Source of the DNA: Pseudoalteromonas lipolytica
GTDB taxonomy: Bacteria; Pseudomonadota; Gammaproteobacteria; Enterobacterales; Alteromonadaceae
NCBI RefSeq assembly: GCF_001306915.1
Contig: NZ_LJTC01000007.1
Coordinates: forward strand, 124,001 to 188,000
Direction: 5' to 3'
Length of the DNA: 64,000 nucleotides
This document shows, in pieces, positions 34,698 through 42,987 of this stretch (within the stretch, counting starts at the first letter, position 1; the number at the start of each line of letters is the position of its first letter). The notes beneath the pieces are model-generated. The model saw only the letters and a list, made by a program, of their open reading frames with translations, did not search any database and was not told the DNA's origin. The position numbers were made by a program, and so were the translations under genes.

Positions 34698-37600
34698 TTA
34701 ATCATTCTTGATTAAATCTAGTGACTGTAAATGCTCATATAACTTAGGTAATTCAGCCTCACTCACAGGCGGACTGAAGTAATACCCTTGCACAACAAAG
34801 CAGTTATTATTTTGTAAAAACTCAATTTGCTCTTTAGTTTCGACCCCTTCAGCAACAACGTTAAGCTTAAGTTTTTGTGCCATTGCGATAATCGCAGCAG
34901 TGATCTCCATATCATTACTGTCTTCAGGGATATCTTTCACAAAAGAGCGGTCAACTTTTAAAATATCGACTGGGAAGCGTTTCAAATAACTCAGTGACGA
35001 GTATCCGGTACCAAAATCATCAATTGAAATTGAAACGCCAAGTGCTTTTAGTTGATGCAGTTGTAAGATCGCCGCCTCAACATGTCCCATTAACATACTT
35101 TCAGTCAATTCTAAGTGAATGCGTTTTGGTTCAACACCTGTTTGCTTGATGATTTTATCAAGCGTCGACACCAAATTAGCATCTTTAAATTGACGTGCTG
35201 ATAAGTTGATTGAAATATTATTTTTTAAGTCTTGGCTTGCTAAACGTGCAGCAAACTCACACGCTTCTTGCAATATCCACGCTCCAAGCTCAACAATCAA
35301 ACCTGTAGCTTCAGCAATAGGAATGAATTTAGTTGGCGGTATCATGCCTTCATTTGGATGGAACCACCGTATGAGTGCTTCATAGCCAACAACTTGATTC
35401 TTGCGACAATCTACTTGTGGCTGATAGTAAACCTGGAACTGCCCCTCACGAATACCTGTACGTAACTCATTTTCAATAAACAAGCGTTCATTGGCAGCAG
35501 CATTAAGCTCTTGGCTATAAAAGTGGTAAGTATTACGCCCTTTCGCTTTTGCTTCATACATAGCAAGGTCAGCATGCTTCAGTAGCTGATCTTCCTCTTG
35601 GCTATCAAATGGTGCCATCGTGATACCAATACTGGCACTAATTATCACTTCATTGTTACCTAGTTTGATAGGCTCATTAAGAGTACGTTGAATGGTATTC
35701 GCCACTTCCATGGCGTGAGTTTGATGCTCAATACCACTTAACAGGACTGCGAACTCATCACCACCTAAACGTGCAATGGTATCTTCGGTGCGTAAACGCT
35801 TTTTCAAACGATTAGCAACTTCAACCAATAACTGATCGCCTGCATCGTGACCAAGCGTATCGTTGATACGCTTAAATTCATCTAAGTCAAAGTAAAATAA
35901 AGCAAATGCATAATGACCACGTTCAGCAAGTGCCATAGACTTGCGTAGCTGCATTCTAAAGAAAGTACGGTTTGCAAGCCCTGTTAATGTATCAAAATAG
36001 GCAAGCTGTTCCATTTTTCGCTGACTTTCTTTCACAAACGAAATATCTTGAGCTGAAGCCACGTAACTGGTGATTTCCCCCCCTTCTTCGCGGATTGGAG
36101 AAATACTCAATGAAACCCATACAGATTGACGCTCATTACCCTGTAATAAAGTATCTCCTCGCCAATAGTTACGGCTACGTAGGTCGATATCAATATCGTC
36201 AACTAAAATCGCCATTTCTTGAGAGATAATATTCATCAATGGTGAGCCAATAAAGTGGCGTTCCTCGAAACCCGTCATCTCAACCATTTTCGGGTTCACG
36301 TATTTGATTTCAAAGTCTTGATTAGTGATCACAACGCCTGTGCCTGAGAAGGCAACCGCTTTGGATAATCGGTTCGCTGCTTTTTCAGCTATTTCTTTTT
36401 CGCTAATGCGCTGATTTAGACCATCGATTAATTTACGAATTTCTATTGCCATGTCTCTAAAAGAGCCATTAAGCGTGCCTATTTCGTCTTTGTTCACTTT
36501 AGGAAATTCAGTTTGAAATTGCCCTTTGCCAAAACTAACAACCGCATTTACCAAAGAGTGAATACGACGCAGTACTAATTGATAAAGTGCTTGATGCAAT
36601 AACAAAGCAACTAAAATAGCGTACAGGATAAACAAGCCAAAGAACTTTACTTTTAGCTCTTCAAGCGCAGAAAGTGCCGACGAGCGCTTTTTATAAATAC
36701 CAATATACCAATTAAGGTTCTCGACTTTGCGGATATTGATAATATGGGTTTCACCATCTTGTACAAATGAATTTGCAGACTCTGGTAATTTTAAGCGAAT
36801 GGTTTCAGACACTAATTTTTGTAGATCAGGATTAACAAAATCTTCAGTCAGCAACTTTTTACCTTCACGGCCATATTGCTCAAGCGTTGTTTTATCTAAA
36901 TCAGGATGAGCTAAGAGCTGACCTTTCGCATCAAACACTAATAAATGTTGCTCACGATCGCCAATAGGCAGCTGTGCCAATAAGGTTTCAAGCGCAATAT
37001 CACTACCAGTGACACCAAAAAATTCGTTATCAAGATAGATTGGCACAAGCACGCTTACTACCCACTTATGCCAAATAGTATCGTAATACACCTTTGACCA
37101 TACAGCTTCTCGGCTCGGGTTTGTTGCAGCTTGTGCGTAATTAAATGTCTCGCCTTTGGTAAAGTCAAAATCGCCCGGTACATTGAGCGCCCAATTAGGT
37201 GGAGCAATACGTATAAAGTTATCTTTAGTGATTAAATAAAAATTAAAAAAGTCTTGGATAAGCGTTGGTGAGACAATTTTCCATAGCGACTCAGAATCGT
37301 TAATCAGCTGCTTATAAAAATTAGAGTACTGGTCTTGTGGAATAAATGAAGCTGATAAACCATCCTCAGAAGTGCTGCGAATACTGCCATCAACTGCAAA
37401 CTTTATATCTGCGCTGCGGTTATTTTGTAGATGTGACTCATTATGCAGTAGCTGACTACTAACGACATTGTTAGCTTGCTCTGCAATATTTATTTTGGTG
37501 TTAATTAAGCGATTGAATTGACGACTCAAGCGTTCACTCGAATGCTTTAAAAGTTCGTGCTCTTCAAAAACAAGCTGTTTTTCTTCTGATTTAAGCATTA

Positions 37601-37709
37601 AAGCTGCAGCGCAAATACCTGCAATTAAACAAATAGCAGAGATTAACAGCGACAATTTCATACTTAATGAATTCACCCCAAACCGGGATGGCGGTCGTCG
37701 ATACACCAC
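34698..37709 (-). CDS. Cache-HAMP-PAS-GGDEF-EAL c-di-GMP membrane protein
   Basis: A 1003-residue sensor. An N-terminal helix (15-37), a periplasmic double-Cache domain (about 45-345) and a second helix (about 352-372) are followed by a HAMP segment (about 375-430), a PAS domain (about 440-560), GGDEF at 649-653 with an RxxD inhibitory site, and EAL at 777-779. LELTESML, DDFGTGYSSL and AEGVE are intact, so both cyclase and phosphodiesterase activity are possible. The Cache domain suggests a small external ligand such as an amino acid. It is monocistronic. Confidence 0.93.
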   Translation of the reverse strand: MVYRRPPSRFGVNSLSMKLSLLISAICLIAGICAAALMLKSEEKQLVFEEHELLKHSSERLSRQFNRLINTKINIAEQANNVVSSQLLHNESHLQNNRSADIKFAVDGSIRSTSEDGLSASFIPQDQYSNFYKQLINDSESLWKIVSPTLIQDFFNFYLITKDNFIRIAPPNWALNVPGDFDFTKGETFNYAQAATNPSREAVWSKVYYDTIWHKWVVSVLVPIYLDNEFFGVTGSDIALETLLAQLPIGDREQHLLVFDAKGQLLAHPDLDKTTLEQYGREGKKLLTEDFVNPDLQKLVSETIRLKLPESANSFVQDGETHIINIRKVENLNWYIGIYKKRSSALSALEELKVKFFGLFILYAILVALLLHQALYQLVLRRIHSLVNAVVSFGKGQFQTEFPKVNKDEIGTLNGSFRDMAIEIRKLIDGLNQRISEKEIAEKAANRLSKAVAFSGTGVVITNQDFEIKYVNPKMVEMTGFEERHFIGSPLMNIISQEMAILVDDIDIDLRSRNYWRGDTLLQGNERQSVWVSLSISPIREEGGEITSYVASAQDISFVKESQRKMEQLAYFDTLTGLANRTFFRMQLRKSMALAERGHYAFALFYFDLDEFKRINDTLGHDAGDQLLVEVANRLKKRLRTEDTIARLGGDEFAVLLSGIEHQTHAMEVANTIQRTLNEPIKLGNNEVIISASIGITMAPFDSQEEDQLLKHADLAMYEAKAKGRNTYHFYSQELNAAANERLFIENELRTGIREGQFQVYYQPQVDCRKNQVVGYEALIRWFHPNEGMIPPTKFIPIAEATGLIVELGAWILQEACEFAARLASQDLKNNISINLSARQFKDANLVSTLDKIIKQTGVEPKRIHLELTESMLMGHVEAAILQLHQLKALGVSISIDDFGTGYSSLSYLKRFPVDILKVDRSFVKDIPEDSNDMEITAAIIAMAQKLKLNVVAEGVETKEQIEFLQNNNCFVVQGYYFSPPVSEAELPKLYEHLQSLDLIKND

Positions 37710-37853
37710 AGGACTACCTTATTAATAATTGTTATTATTTATTATGCAAAAACAAATATACCAGATTCATTTTTAGATTTATAAATTTTTTATGAAGATT
37801 AATGAAATTTCTGAGGAATCTTTCGCTTTGTCCAAAATAGCATGTTTATGCAG

Positions 37854-37882
37854 TTGACTTTACATAGAAGTATTTTTACATT
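37854..37882 (+). promoter_or_regulatory. Candidate pheA promoter
   Basis: TTGACT (37854-37859), 17-base spacer, TACATT (37877-37882). The expected start is at or next to the leader-peptide ATG at 37889, which has no Shine-Dalgarno, so the leader may be translated leaderlessly. The promoter call is by pattern only. Confidence 0.5.
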
Positions 37883-37888
37883 AGTCCA

Positions 37889-37942
37889 ATGAAACAAAAT
37901 ATCTCTCGCACTTATTTTTCTTTTTTTAGCTTCTTTAGATAG
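37889..37942 (+). CDS. pheL: Phe-rich leader peptide of pheA (PheL)
   Basis: A 17-codon reading frame, MKQNISRTYFSFFSFFR, with five phenylalanines and one tyrosine in its last nine residues, followed by TAG. It precedes an intrinsic terminator and pheA, exactly like the E. coli pheL leader. Ribosome stalling at scarce Phe-tRNA would favour the antiterminator. No ribosome binding site is visible upstream. The pattern of Phe codons is far beyond chance in this position. Confidence 0.9.
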   Translation: MKQNISRTYFSFFSFFR

Positions 37943-38010
37943 AGGAGGCTTAACTGTTTGCGAGATAATTTCACCGAATAGCTAAAGCCTCCCTCTTGGG
38001 AGGCTTTTTT
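37904..38010 (+). promoter_or_regulatory. Transcription attenuator of pheA
   Basis: Three alternative pairings are visible: TCTCGCA (37904-37910) with TGCGAGA (37959-37965); the antiterminator GGAGGCTT (37944-37951) with AAGCCTCC (37985-37992); and the terminator below. The Phe codons (37916-37936) lie within the first stem region, so a stalled ribosome frees the antiterminator arm. This is the classic leader-peptide attenuation design. Confidence 0.85.
37984..38010 (+). terminator. Attenuator terminator before pheA
   Basis: AAAGCCTCCC, loop TCTT, GGGAGGCTTT and a run of six T ending at 38010, 34 bases before the pheA start. Its left arm competes with the antiterminator. Confidence 0.92.
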
Positions 38011-38043
38011 GTTTGTGCACTGTTTTGGAATGAGGAAACCAAC

Positions 38044-39195
38044 ATGAGCATTGATACATTAAATGCGTTACGACACGATATAAATGAAATCGACTCCGAC
38101 TTACTTGTGTTACTGGCTAAAAGACGCCGTATAAGCCACAGCGTAGTCGAATATAAAATAGCCAATAACAAACCAATTCGTGATGAAGCTCGCGAACAAG
38201 CACTACTGGAAAAACTAATCAGTTATGGTAAGTCGCTAGGTCTTGACGCTTACTACATTAATAATGTGTTTCAAACTATTCTTGAAGATTCAGTTTTAAA
38301 CCAGCAAGCCATGCTGCAAAAGAACCTCAACCCAGAAGCTATGAGCGAAAGCCATCGTGTTGCGTATTTGGGTGGGCAAGGCTCATATAGCCAACTAGCC
38401 TGCCATAAATATTTTAGCCGCCGCCCTGGCAAAGTGATTGAAATGGGTTGCTCTAGCTTTGAACAGATCACTGGTAAAGTTGAAAGTGGACAGGCTGATT
38501 TTGGCTTACTGCCAATTGAAAACACCAGCTCAGGAAGTATCAATGAAGTATTCGACTTATTACAACACGCACAAGTATCAATTGTAGGTGAAGTAACCCA
38601 TAGCGTTGAGCACTGTTTATTAGCAATGCCAGGTACTGAGCTATCTCATATCAATAAAATTTTTGCTCATCCACAACCTTTTGCTCAATGTAGCCGTTTC
38701 ATTCAAGGGCTAGGTGACATTCAACATGAAACCTGTGATTCAACCTTCCACGCATTGCAATCTGCGGTTGAAACAGCAAATAGCGCCGCTATCGGCTCAG
38801 CTCAAGCTGGCAAAAATGTTGGTTTAGAAGTAATTAAGTCAGGCCTTGCAAACCAAAGCGAAAACCACAGCCGCTTTATTGTTGTCGCCCGTAAGCCGCT
38901 ACAAGTATCGAAACAAATTCCGACCAAAACCAGTTTAATCATGGCGACTAAACAACAAGCAGGTTCATTGGCTGATGCTTTAATGATTTTTAAACATCAC
39001 CAAATTAACCTAGTAAAACTAGAATCTCGCCCCGTACCAGGAAATCCGTGGGAAGAAGTGTTTTATGTTGACCTCGAAGCAAACCTTGATGACTTACATG
39101 TTAAGCAAGCGCTTGAAGAGCTGAAAGAACACACTCAGTACACACGTGTATTAGGCTGTTACCAAAGTGAGTCTTTGCAGGCTGTTAGTGTGTAA
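38044..39195 (+). CDS. pheA: Bifunctional chorismate mutase / prephenate dehydratase PheA
   Basis: A 383-residue enzyme of phenylalanine synthesis. Chorismate mutase spans about 1-90 (RHDINEIDSDLLVLLAKRR), prephenate dehydratase about 105-285 (GGQGSYSQLA, LPIENTSSGSI), and the feedback-binding ACT domain about 295-380 (GSLADALMIF, KLESRPVPGNPWEE). The family TRF motif is here SRF (Ser276), a conservative change at a catalytic Thr. The ATG at 38044 follows GAGGAAACC; the frame also opens at 37996 but that lies inside the attenuator. Expression is set by the Phe attenuator upstream. Confidence 0.95.
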   Translation: MSIDTLNALRHDINEIDSDLLVLLAKRRRISHSVVEYKIANNKPIRDEAREQALLEKLISYGKSLGLDAYYINNVFQTILEDSVLNQQAMLQKNLNPEAMSESHRVAYLGGQGSYSQLACHKYFSRRPGKVIEMGCSSFEQITGKVESGQADFGLLPIENTSSGSINEVFDLLQHAQVSIVGEVTHSVEHCLLAMPGTELSHINKIFAHPQPFAQCSRFIQGLGDIQHETCDSTFHALQSAVETANSAAIGSAQAGKNVGLEVIKSGLANQSENHSRFIVVARKPLQVSKQIPTKTSLIMATKQQAGSLADALMIFKHHQINLVKLESRPVPGNPWEEVFYVDLEANLDDLHVKQALEELKEHTQYTRVLGCYQSESLQAVSV

Positions 39196-39220
39196 TAGCC
39201 TGCCTAGATATGACTAATGA

Positions 39221-39245
39221 AAAGGAGTCTGTCGACTCCTTTTTC
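39221..39245 (+). terminator. Terminator after pheA
   Basis: AAAGGAGTC, loop TGTC, GACTCCTTT, then TTTC, 26 bases past the pheA stop. Confidence 0.88.
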
Positions 39246-39324
39246 GTATAATTTCATCTTATATACTTGCACCCATAGCCCTGTCTAAGCATAATCTTGA
39301 AAACAATTTGAAATTGGATCTTTC

Positions 39325-39843
39325 ATGAATTGGTTAGCAGAATTAGCAACTAAAAGAACACCTTGGTTATTACTAGCGTTTATTTCACTCGCATTTGAAG
39401 TCACAGCATTGTTTTTTCAATACAACATGGGCCTTGAGCCATGCATCATGTGTATTTATCAGCGCACCGCTGTTTTAGGCTTACTTGCAGCGGGTGTGAT
39501 TGGTGCGATTAACCCAAAAAGTATGGTTGTTCGCTTACTCGCATTTGCCACTTGGGGTATCTCAGCAATTTGGGGTTACTTTATTGCTAAAGAACACATT
39601 GCAATGCAAAACAATACCGACCCGTTTGCATTTAGCTGTGCATTTGAACCTAACTTCCCAAGTTTTATGCCTTTGCATGAATGGATCCCTAGCTTCTTTG
39701 CTGCCACTGGTGATTGTGGCAATATCGATTGGCAGTTTGCTTCAATGAGCATGCCGGCATGGATGGAAGTGATTTTTGCAGCATTTTCAGTGGTATTTGT
39801 GGCTGTTTTAGTTAGCCGATTAGTGAGCAAAAAGTCGCTATAA
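39325..39843 (+). CDS. dsbB: Disulfide bond formation protein DsbB
   Basis: A 172-residue inner-membrane protein with four transmembrane helices that reoxidises periplasmic DsbA and passes electrons to quinone. The first Cys pair is in GLEPCIMCIYQR (CxxC), where the Arg contacts quinone; the second pair lies in FSCAFEPNF and TGDCGNIDW. Length is that of E. coli DsbB. Its stop overlaps the next start by one base (TAATG), forming a two-gene unit. Confidence 0.93.
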   Translation: MNWLAELATKRTPWLLLAFISLAFEVTALFFQYNMGLEPCIMCIYQRTAVLGLLAAGVIGAINPKSMVVRLLAFATWGISAIWGYFIAKEHIAMQNNTDPFAFSCAFEPNFPSFMPLHEWIPSFFAATGDCGNIDWQFASMSMPAWMEVIFAAFSVVFVAVLVSRLVSKKSL

Positions 39844-40145
39844 TGATTTATTTTTTTACTAGCCAAATCCCTACTTTAAAAAACTTTAAAGTAAGGCAAC
39901 GCCAGCAGATTATTGCTCTTGCTTTAGCTCATTTAAGCCCGAGCAAAAAGATCATTTTATCGGTATGTAAGCTTGCCTTTTTAGCGCCATTATTTTTAGG
40001 TTTAGCTTACTTTGAAGGGTGGATGCTTATTCCTTGGTTGTTGTTAGCAGGTTTAAGTTACCCTCTTATCACAACACCTATCGAAAACATGTTCGCGTTA
40101 GCGCATTTAGACAAGGCTATCAATGAATTTAAACAGGGCGAATAA
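39843..40145 (+). CDS. Small two-helix membrane protein next to dsbB
   Basis: A 100-residue protein with two hydrophobic helices at about 40-58 (IILSVCKLAFLAPLFLGLAYF) and 61-80 (GWMLIPWLLLAGLSYPLITT). The polar N-terminus and a C-terminal amphipathic tail would both face the cytoplasm. I recognise it only as a conserved hypothetical of Pseudoalteromonas-type genomes (DUF6170-like, from memory). Translational coupling to dsbB suggests an envelope-related role, but nothing more can be said. Confidence 0.65.
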   Translation: MIYFFTSQIPTLKNFKVRQRQQIIALALAHLSPSKKIILSVCKLAFLAPLFLGLAYFEGWMLIPWLLLAGLSYPLITTPIENMFALAHLDKAINEFKQGE

Positions 40146-40152
40146 CGCCCTG
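40134..40152 (+). terminator. Possible hairpin after dsbB operon
   Basis: CAGGGCG, AATAA, CGCCCTG straddles the stop codon of the small membrane gene. There is no T-run, so it may be a weak or Rho-assisted terminator. Confidence 0.35.
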
Positions 40153-40172
40153 TATAGGTGATAACCTGCTAT

Positions 40173-40466
40173 TTATAGTGTAATTTTCCCCTCAAGTTTA
40201 GCGAATAGCTTATCACCAATTCCTTTTACTTCTTTTAATTGTTCTAGCGACTTAAACGAGCCTTGCTTGGTGCGATGCTCGACAATCGCTTTCGCTTTTG
40301 ATTCACCAATACCCGGTAATTGAGTTAGCTGCTCAATGCTGGCTTTATTAATACTCAGCTTTTGCATTTTAACTTGTGTTGCTTTGGTTGGTGTTTCGGC
40401 TGATACCTGTGTAGCAGGTAGTAATGCAAGAGTAGCGGCAAGTAAAATACTTGATAGTAATTTCAT
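40173..40466 (-). CDS. ComEA-like helix-hairpin-helix DNA-binding protein
   Basis: A secreted protein of about 97 residues. The ATG at 40464-40466 follows GGAGG with five-base spacing, preferred to an in-frame start at 40478. A signal peptide covers about 1-24 (LLSSILLAATLALLPATQVSAE). Residues 40-95 are two helix-hairpin-helix motifs (NKASIEQLTQLPGIGESKAKAIVEHR and LEQLKEVKGIGDKL), as in ComEA, which binds incoming DNA in the periplasm during competence. A role in DNA uptake is inferred; no other competence gene is in the window. Confidence 0.88.
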   Translation of the reverse strand: MKLLSSILLAATLALLPATQVSAETPTKATQVKMQKLSINKASIEQLTQLPGIGESKAKAIVEHRTKQGSFKSLEQLKEVKGIGDKLFAKLEGKITL

Positions 40467-40640
40467 AATTTCCTCCATGACGCCCTTGTTTGGACTGATA
40501 GTTAGCGATTACCCAACACTCACTCCATCGCTTGTGTTTAACTTTGGGTAACATTTTAAATAAAGCTAATACACAAAGTATTGTCAAATTTACTAAATAA
40601 AAATTTTCTCAAGTTACTTGCAAAGTAAGGCTCGAAGCAT

Positions 40641-40660
40641 TACTGTATATAAAAACAGTA
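40641..40660 (+). promoter_or_regulatory. LexA binding site (SOS box) before yebG
   Basis: TACTGTATATAAAAACAGTA matches the E. coli LexA consensus TACTGTATATATATACAGTA at 18 of 20 positions, with both CTGT and ACAG arms intact. It lies 53 bases before the yebG ATG, where a promoter would be. This predicts SOS induction of yebG, as in E. coli. Confidence 0.88.
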
Positions 40661-40712
40661 ATCTTAGCAGCGATTTTACGCTGCAATGCCAGGCTTAAAT
40701 GCAGGAGAAATC

Positions 40713-41015
40713 ATGGCTGTTGTTGTTAAATATGTTGTAGAAAGAAACGGAGTCGAGCGCATGACGTTTACTACTAAGAAAGAAGCTGATGCGTATGACA
40801 AAATGCTCGACATTGCTGAGTCATTAGAACTTATGCTTGAAAAAGTTGATGTACCATTAAGCGAGCAACAAATTGAGTCACTGGCGCTTGAAATGGCAAA
40901 AGAAAAAGACCAATTTATGGCGGTACTTAAAGGTGCAAAAGACGCTCCAGCTAAACCTAAAAAAGCAAAGTCAGACGATAACGTTGCTGATATAAAAGAA
41001 AAAGCGGCAAGCTAA
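40713..41015 (+). CDS. yebG: YebG family SOS-associated protein
   Basis: A protein of about 100 residues of the YebG family. The ATG at 40713 (MAVVVKYVVERNGVERMTF) follows AGGAG, preferred to an in-frame start at 40686. The KKEADAYDKMLDIAESLELML segment is typical. The C-terminal 25 residues are Lys/Ala/Asp-rich and poorly structured. YebG is DNA-damage-induced in E. coli, of unclear function; the LexA box upstream supports this here. A strong terminator follows. Confidence 0.9.
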   Translation: MAVVVKYVVERNGVERMTFTTKKEADAYDKMLDIAESLELMLEKVDVPLSEQQIESLALEMAKEKDQFMAVLKGAKDAPAKPKKAKSDDNVADIKEKAAS

Positions 41016-41032
41016 ACGCAAATTTAGATCAT

Positions 41033-41063
41033 AAAAAAAGGGCAACATCCGTTGCCCTTTTTT
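41033..41063. terminator. Bidirectional terminator between yebG and putP
   Basis: AAAAAAAGGGCAAC, loop ATCC, GTTGCCCTTTTTT. The stem works for yebG (+) and for the convergent putP (-). Confidence 0.9.
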
Positions 41064-41100
41064 GTGTTTAATTATCCGTTGCCCTTTTTTGTGTTTAATC
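41047..41100. repeat. 27-base tandem duplication of the terminator arm
   Basis: Copy 1 (41047-41073) and copy 2 (41074-41100) both read ATCCGTTGCCCTTTTTTGTG... and differ only in the last base. The right arm and T-run of the yebG/putP terminator are thereby doubled, with the left arm single. This is a recent slippage or repair duplication. Confidence 0.9.
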
Positions 41101-41105
41101 AAAAA

Positions 41106-42641
41106 CTACAATGACGATTCAACTTCATCAAATAAGTCTGTAATTTCTTTTTTTGGCTCAGCCGTCATAAGGCTAACAACAACTATGGCTATTGTTGATA
41201 AAATAAAGCCAGGGACAATCTCATAAATGATTGCACTTAGTGCTTGGCCATCAATAGTAATTGGCGCGTATATCCAAAACAGCACTGTTGCTGCACCAAC
41301 AACCATGCCACTAATAGCCCCTTGTAAGTTCATGCGTTTCCAGTAAAGGCTCAGTAGCACCAGTGGACCAAATGCTGCGCCGAAACCAGCCCATGCATTA
41401 CTTACTAAGTCTAAAATAGAGCTATTACGGTCATAAGCTAGGTAAATAGCAAATAAGGCAACTAAGATAACACTAATACGACCAACTAAAACCAGCTCTT
41501 TTTGAGATGCACTACGGTTTAAGTAAATTTTGTAGAAATCCTCAGTTAGAGAGCTTGAACACACTAACAACTGTGAAGAGATAGTACTCATAATTGCCGC
41601 TAAAATTGCTGCCAATAAGAAACCGGCAATTAAAGGATGGAAGATAAGCTCAGACAACACTAAGAAAATAGTTTCTTTATCATCAATAGGCATTTGGTTT
41701 TCAAGCATATAAGCAGCACCAAATAGACCAGTTAGCACAGCTCCAATTGCTGATAGCGTCATCCACGACATACCCACACGACGCATGGTTGGCATATCTT
41801 TCACTGAACGTACAGACATAAAACGCACAATAATATGTGGCTGACCAAAATAACCAAGGCCCCATGCCATTGCTGAAATAATCGCTATAGTCGAACCACC
41901 TGCAAACCAATCCATCATATTAAGTGCATGTATTTCTGATTCTTTTGGTGAGCTTAATAATAAGTCATAGCGTGCATTGGCAAGTGTATCCATAACTGGC
42001 TGATCAAGCATGGTAAACGTCGCAATTGGCACAGCCAGCAGCGAGATAAACATGATACAACCTTGTACAAAGTCAGTCAGGCTCACGGCTAAGAAGCCAC
42101 CAAACAAGGTATATAACACGACGACACCTGTTGTGATGTATAGACCCATTTCGTAGCTCATATTAAATGAGTTTTCGAACAACTTACCACCTGCAACAAC
42201 ACCTGATGAGGTATATAAAGTAAAGAAAACAATGATTACAATCGCAGAGATAACACGCAGAATATTCTTATTATCATCAAAGCGGTTTGCGAAGTAATCA
42301 GGAATGGTGATTGAGTCATTCGCCTTTTCTGTGTAAACACGCAAGCGAGGCGCGACTAAGAAGTAGTTAGCCCAAGCACCGAGTACTAGACCAATGGCAA
42401 TCCAAACCTTACTTAAACCAAACAAGTACATTGCACCTGGTAGGCCCATTAGCAGCCAACCACTCATGTCAGATGCGCCAGCTGAAAGCGCAGCAACACT
42501 TGGTGATAAATTACGACCACCTAGCATATAGCCTGATACATCGTCGGTAGATTGCTTATAAGCATATAGCCCAATCCCCAACATGACGATGAAGTACAAT
42601 GCTAACGAAATTATCATTCCTGTTTCCAAATTAGCCTCCAA
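41106..42641 (-). CDS. putP: Sodium/proline symporter PutP
   Basis: A 511-residue member of the sodium:solute symporter family with about 13 transmembrane helices. The N-terminal GGRNLSPSVAALSAGASDMSGWLLMGLPGA has the sodium- and proline-binding Ser/Asp residues of PutP, and ILAAIMSTISSQLLVCSSSLTEDFY is the second signature. It imports proline with sodium for nutrition or osmoprotection. No putA is beside it. The upstream intergenic region carries a direct repeat. Confidence 0.94.
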   Translation of the reverse strand: MEANLETGMIISLALYFIVMLGIGLYAYKQSTDDVSGYMLGGRNLSPSVAALSAGASDMSGWLLMGLPGAMYLFGLSKVWIAIGLVLGAWANYFLVAPRLRVYTEKANDSITIPDYFANRFDDNKNILRVISAIVIIVFFTLYTSSGVVAGGKLFENSFNMSYEMGLYITTGVVVLYTLFGGFLAVSLTDFVQGCIMFISLLAVPIATFTMLDQPVMDTLANARYDLLLSSPKESEIHALNMMDWFAGGSTIAIISAMAWGLGYFGQPHIIVRFMSVRSVKDMPTMRRVGMSWMTLSAIGAVLTGLFGAAYMLENQMPIDDKETIFLVLSELIFHPLIAGFLLAAILAAIMSTISSQLLVCSSSLTEDFYKIYLNRSASQKELVLVGRISVILVALFAIYLAYDRNSSILDLVSNAWAGFGAAFGPLVLLSLYWKRMNLQGAISGMVVGAATVLFWIYAPITIDGQALSAIIYEIVPGFILSTIAIVVVSLMTAEPKKEITDLFDEVESSL

Positions 42642-42987
42642 AAGTTGTTTAATGTTGGCTTTTAATCCGAATAATGACTCGCAAGTTATTTAATTTAAAG
42701 ACATTATTGGGGTAAAAACCTATATCATCCACGACTATATCATGCTTACCCCCCTTAACTCCAATCAAGCAGATAAATGACAAAGCTCAATTTTTCAACT
42801 TTTATCTAACATTTTTCTTATATTTAATCGCAAGTTATAGAATTTATCTGCAAATTATCCTAGTCTTTAATTCTTAATAAAATAATAACTTTTCCTCGCA
42901 AATGAACATTTAGCTAATGCTATTTCAGGCACAATGCAATATATTGCGAGAAGTAAATGAATTAACAGATGTGGACATGTTTGGACT
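42642..42987. promoter_or_regulatory. Intergenic region between putP and EAL-HDOD gene, with direct repeats
   Basis: This 346-base AT-rich region holds no gene. It contains the divergent promoters of putP and the EAL-HDOD gene. A 19-base sequence TCGCAAGTTATTTAATTTA (42679-42697) recurs at 42828-42846 with two mismatches, and a looser CTGCAAATTAT follows at 42849. The exact 149-base spacing may point to a regulator site, possibly a loop. The protein is unknown. Confidence 0.45.
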
